A stretch of DNA of 64,000 nucleotides from NCBI GenBank assembly GCA_027488115.1, contig JAIYCG010000023.1, positions 1 through 64,000 of the forward strand. Reading direction: 5' to 3'. The DNA comes from Comamonadaceae bacterium. GTDB lineage: Bacteria; Pseudomonadota; Gammaproteobacteria; Burkholderiales; Burkholderiaceae_C. The notes beneath the pieces were generated by a model that searched no databases, was not told where the DNA came from, and saw only the letters and a program-made list of their open reading frames with translations. Positions 61,606-64,000 of the stretch are shown piece by piece. Each line of letters starts with the position of its first letter. Within the stretch, counting starts at the first letter, position 1. Both the position numbers and the translations under genes were made by a program.

Positions 61606-61846
61606 TGTTGACCTTGACCGATTTGCCACCTTGGCGTGCTTTCACGATCTTGGTCAGCGCTGCGTTTTCCAATTGCTCCAACATCTGCTCATAGGCCACT
61701 GCTGAAATTAAATACGCGGCTGGTTTGTTGTGATTCAACACAGCCACAGGCGCCACTTTGGCAACCTCAATGACTTCAGAGGGGCTACGTCGAAGATCAG
61801 TCATGCTGACTGTATTTCGTGCGTAAATGGTTTGAGTGACTGACAT
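61592..61846 (-). CDS. YefM/Phd/StbD-type antitoxin
   Basis: 84-residue partner of the toxin. N-terminal DNA-binding region NTVSMTDLRRSPSEVIEVA, then PVAVLNHNKPAAYLIS (the Phd/YefM fold), with a C-terminal toxin-neutralising helix (EQLENAALTKIVKARQGG). The ATG at 61846 is used. The gene precedes the toxin in a single transcript, the usual order. Its promoter is immediately upstream and overlaps a palindrome, suggesting autoregulation. Confidence 0.9.
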   Translation of the reverse strand: MSVTQTIYARNTVSMTDLRRSPSEVIEVAKVAPVAVLNHNKPAAYLISAVAYEQMLEQLENAALTKIVKARQGGKSVKVNIEDL

Positions 61847-61860
61847 TCAATGAACACTTA

Positions 61861-61898
61861 AAAAAGCACATTATTCAGTGCTTTTTCTGAAATGTCAA
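61861..61898 (-). promoter_or_regulatory. Toxin-antitoxin promoter with operator palindrome
   Basis: Minus-strand TTGACA (61898-61893), 17-base spacer, AATAAT (61875-61870): a near-consensus sigma70 promoter 24 bases before the antitoxin ATG. It is centred on a palindrome, AAAAAGCAC (61861-61869) and GTGCTTTTT (61878-61886). The stem with its T-run could also end the slmA transcript. Confidence 0.7.
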
Positions 61899-61930
61899 CA
61901 ACGCAAGCCAGCACAAGCCATGCTTTTATT

Positions 61931-62569
61931 TCAAAGCACCCTCGCCAACGACGCCTGCAAATTCTCAGAAGGCAAACGCTTAAAGCCTGAGCGGGCAAAG
62001 CGCTGCATGCGGCCCATCATGAAGGCCACCAACAACGAGGCCGTGACTTGTGCGTCCACTGTTGGCGTCTCGCTTTGCGGTCCGCCATCGCGCAATGATT
62101 GCTTAAAAGCACTTTCCAGCTTGTCGAACAACAAATTCATGCGCTCTTGCAAACGCTCGTTTTCAAACACCAACGCATCGCCCGTCATCACGCGCGCCAT
62201 GCCTGGGTTCTTTTCTGCAAATTGCAAAATGAGCGCCACGGTGCGCGCCACTTGCGCTGGCCCTGCGGGTTCGCGGTCGGCAATTTGACGCACAAACGCA
62301 AACACCGATTGCTCCACAAAATCAATCAAACCCTCAAACATTTGCGCTTTGCTGGCAAAGTGACGGTACAGCGCCGCTTCACTCACACCCAACTTAGCAG
62401 ACAAAGCCGCAGTGGTGATGCGTTCAGCACCAGGTTGCTCCAACATACCGGCCAAAGTTTGCAAAATTTGCAAACGCCGCTCGCCGGGTTTGGGGCGCTT
62501 GCGTATGGGGGCAGCGCCAGCCTCTTCGTTGTCGGGCATGTTGTCTTCGTGGCTTGACTCTGTGTTCAT
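61931..62569 (-). CDS. slmA: Nucleoid occlusion factor SlmA (TetR family)
   Basis: 212-residue DNA-binding protein that blocks FtsZ ring assembly over the nucleoid. The signature region is GERRLQILQTLAGMLEQPGAERITTAALSAKLGVSEAALYRHFASKAQMFEGLIDFVE, the SlmA form of the TetR HTH. It is followed by the FtsZ-binding C-terminal domain. The N-terminus (first 27 residues) is acidic and variable. It follows argB closely (15 bases). A GGGAG ribosome binding site sits before the ATG. Confidence 0.94.
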   Translation of the reverse strand: MNTESSHEDNMPDNEEAGAAPIRKRPKPGERRLQILQTLAGMLEQPGAERITTAALSAKLGVSEAALYRHFASKAQMFEGLIDFVEQSVFAFVRQIADREPAGPAQVARTVALILQFAEKNPGMARVMTGDALVFENERLQERMNLLFDKLESAFKQSLRDGGPQSETPTVDAQVTASLLVAFMMGRMQRFARSGFKRLPSENLQASLARVL

Positions 62570-62583
62570 GGAATGCTCCCTGC

Positions 62584-63492
<909 letters not shown>

Positions 63493-63596
63493 TCAAAGTG
63501 AAAACAAGCAAGTCAGTGCTTGCTCATAGCAAGAGGTGCATTCAGAGCCGTATTGTGAACACTTTTAAGGCTTTATGCCCCGCACAAACCCCAAGT

Positions 63597-64000
63597 TCAC
63601 AAAATTTTTGTCAGCATGGCATCTACGCCGACTTGCCAGGGCGGCAACTTAAGTTGGAGCGCCTGCTCCAAGCGACTGCAGTTAAGTCGAGAATTGAGGG
63701 GACGCTTGGCAGGGGTAGGGAAATCAGAGGTGGGCACCGCCACAAAATCCTTGACCGCATAGTTCAAGCTAGGCTTCAATTGCTTGGCTTTGGCCAACAC
63801 GTATTCTGCATAGGCGTACCAAGTGGTTTCGCCAGCCGCGGCCAAATGATAGACACCTGTGAGTTGCTGCGGCGCCTGAAGGGCAAGGGCTGTTACATCA
63901 GCCAATAAAGCGGCCCCAGTCGGTGTGCCAAATTGGTCGTTGATGACCGTCATTCGCTCGCGCTCTTGCGCCAAACGCAACATGGTCTTGGCAAAATTCG
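63597..64000 (-). CDS. rfbD: dTDP-4-dehydrorhamnose reductase, C-terminal part (gene runs off the window)
   Basis: The last ~134 codons of an SDR-like reductase that makes dTDP-L-rhamnose for O-antigen or exopolysaccharide. The visible part has TMLRLAQERERMTVINDQFGTPTGAALLADV (the VVxDQxGxPT-type block), GVYHLAAAGETTWYAYAEYV (the YHLxxxGxxSW-type block) and a C-terminal KRPLNSRLNCSRLEQ (the RPxNSxLxxxRL motif). The 5' end lies beyond the window edge. Identity is fairly clear from these three blocks. Confidence 0.9.
   Translation of the reverse strand, partial: NFAKTMLRLAQERERMTVINDQFGTPTGAALLADVTALALQAPQQLTGVYHLAAAGETTWYAYAEYVLAKAKQLKPSLNYAVKDFVAVPTSDFPTPAKRPLNSRLNCSRLEQALQLKLPPWQVGVDAMLTKIL

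Overview
The window comes from a Gram-negative betaproteobacterium, most likely Burkholderiales of the Comamonadaceae type. This is inferred from protein signatures: a divergent tal-pgi / zwf-hexR carbon locus, Burkholderiales-type trimeric porins, a Bug-family solute receptor, Coq7 as ubiquinone hydroxylase, SlmA next to ArgB, and moderate-to-high GC. It reads as ordinary chromosome. I see no insertion sequence, prophage, CRISPR array, rRNA or tRNA, and no gene-free stretch over about 225 bases.

Layout. 1-1.7 kb: the 3' end of groEL, then a membrane protein with a C-terminal cupredoxin domain. 1.7-6.7 kb: central sugar-phosphate metabolism, pgi and tal on the minus strand facing zwf and a HexR-like regulator. 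6.7-15 kb: a dipeptide/oligopeptide ABC importer (binding protein plus dppB, M20 hydrolase, dppC, dppD, dppF) and an amidohydrolase, which together suggest import and hydrolysis of a peptide-like or N-acylated compound. 15.2-21.7 kb: two porins flank a minus-strand group of exported proteins, namely a Bug receptor with a Tat-like signal, a secreted lyase of the argininosuccinate lyase/fumarase superfamily, an SGNH-like hydrolase and a DUF3047 lipoprotein. 21.9-24.9 kb: coq7, an OsmC-like protein, and ilvA preceded by an unusual leader.

24.9-37.8 kb: a type II secretion locus, with gspC divergent from gspG-H-I-J-K-L-M-N-D-E-F. A MipA/OmpV-like barrel gene sits between gspE and gspF, and a 5'-nucleotidase follows. 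37.8-43.8 kb: an EamA transporter, htpX, DUF3025, pyrC with a truncated LysR helix-turn-helix gene overlapping its start, and an Atm1-type ABC exporter. 43.9-48.3 kb: a TetR-led acyl-CoA operon (regulator, acyl-CoA dehydrogenase, DUF2147, enoyl-CoA hydratase, thioesterase) with a near-perfect operator.

48.4-61.3 kb: a sugar-acid catabolic locus around a divergent FadR-type GntR regulator. One arm (enolase-superfamily dehydratase, two SDR dehydrogenases, FAH-family hydrolase) looks like the non-phosphorylated 2-keto-3-deoxy-fuconate/rhamnonate route. The other arm (TRAP importer DctPQM, UxaA, an LDH2-type dehydrogenase, UxuB, ManD) converts hexuronate-derived altronate, fructuronate and mannonate to 2-keto-3-deoxygluconate. 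61.3-64 kb: a RelE/YefM-type toxin-antitoxin pair, slmA, argB, and the 3' end of rfbD running off the window.

The least explained items are the secreted lyase/SGNH/DUF3047 operon, the ilvA leader, several genes whose -10 box sits 6-7 bases before the start codon (candidate leaderless mRNAs), and the barrel gene embedded in the T2SS operon. All functions are read from sequence motifs; no database search was possible.
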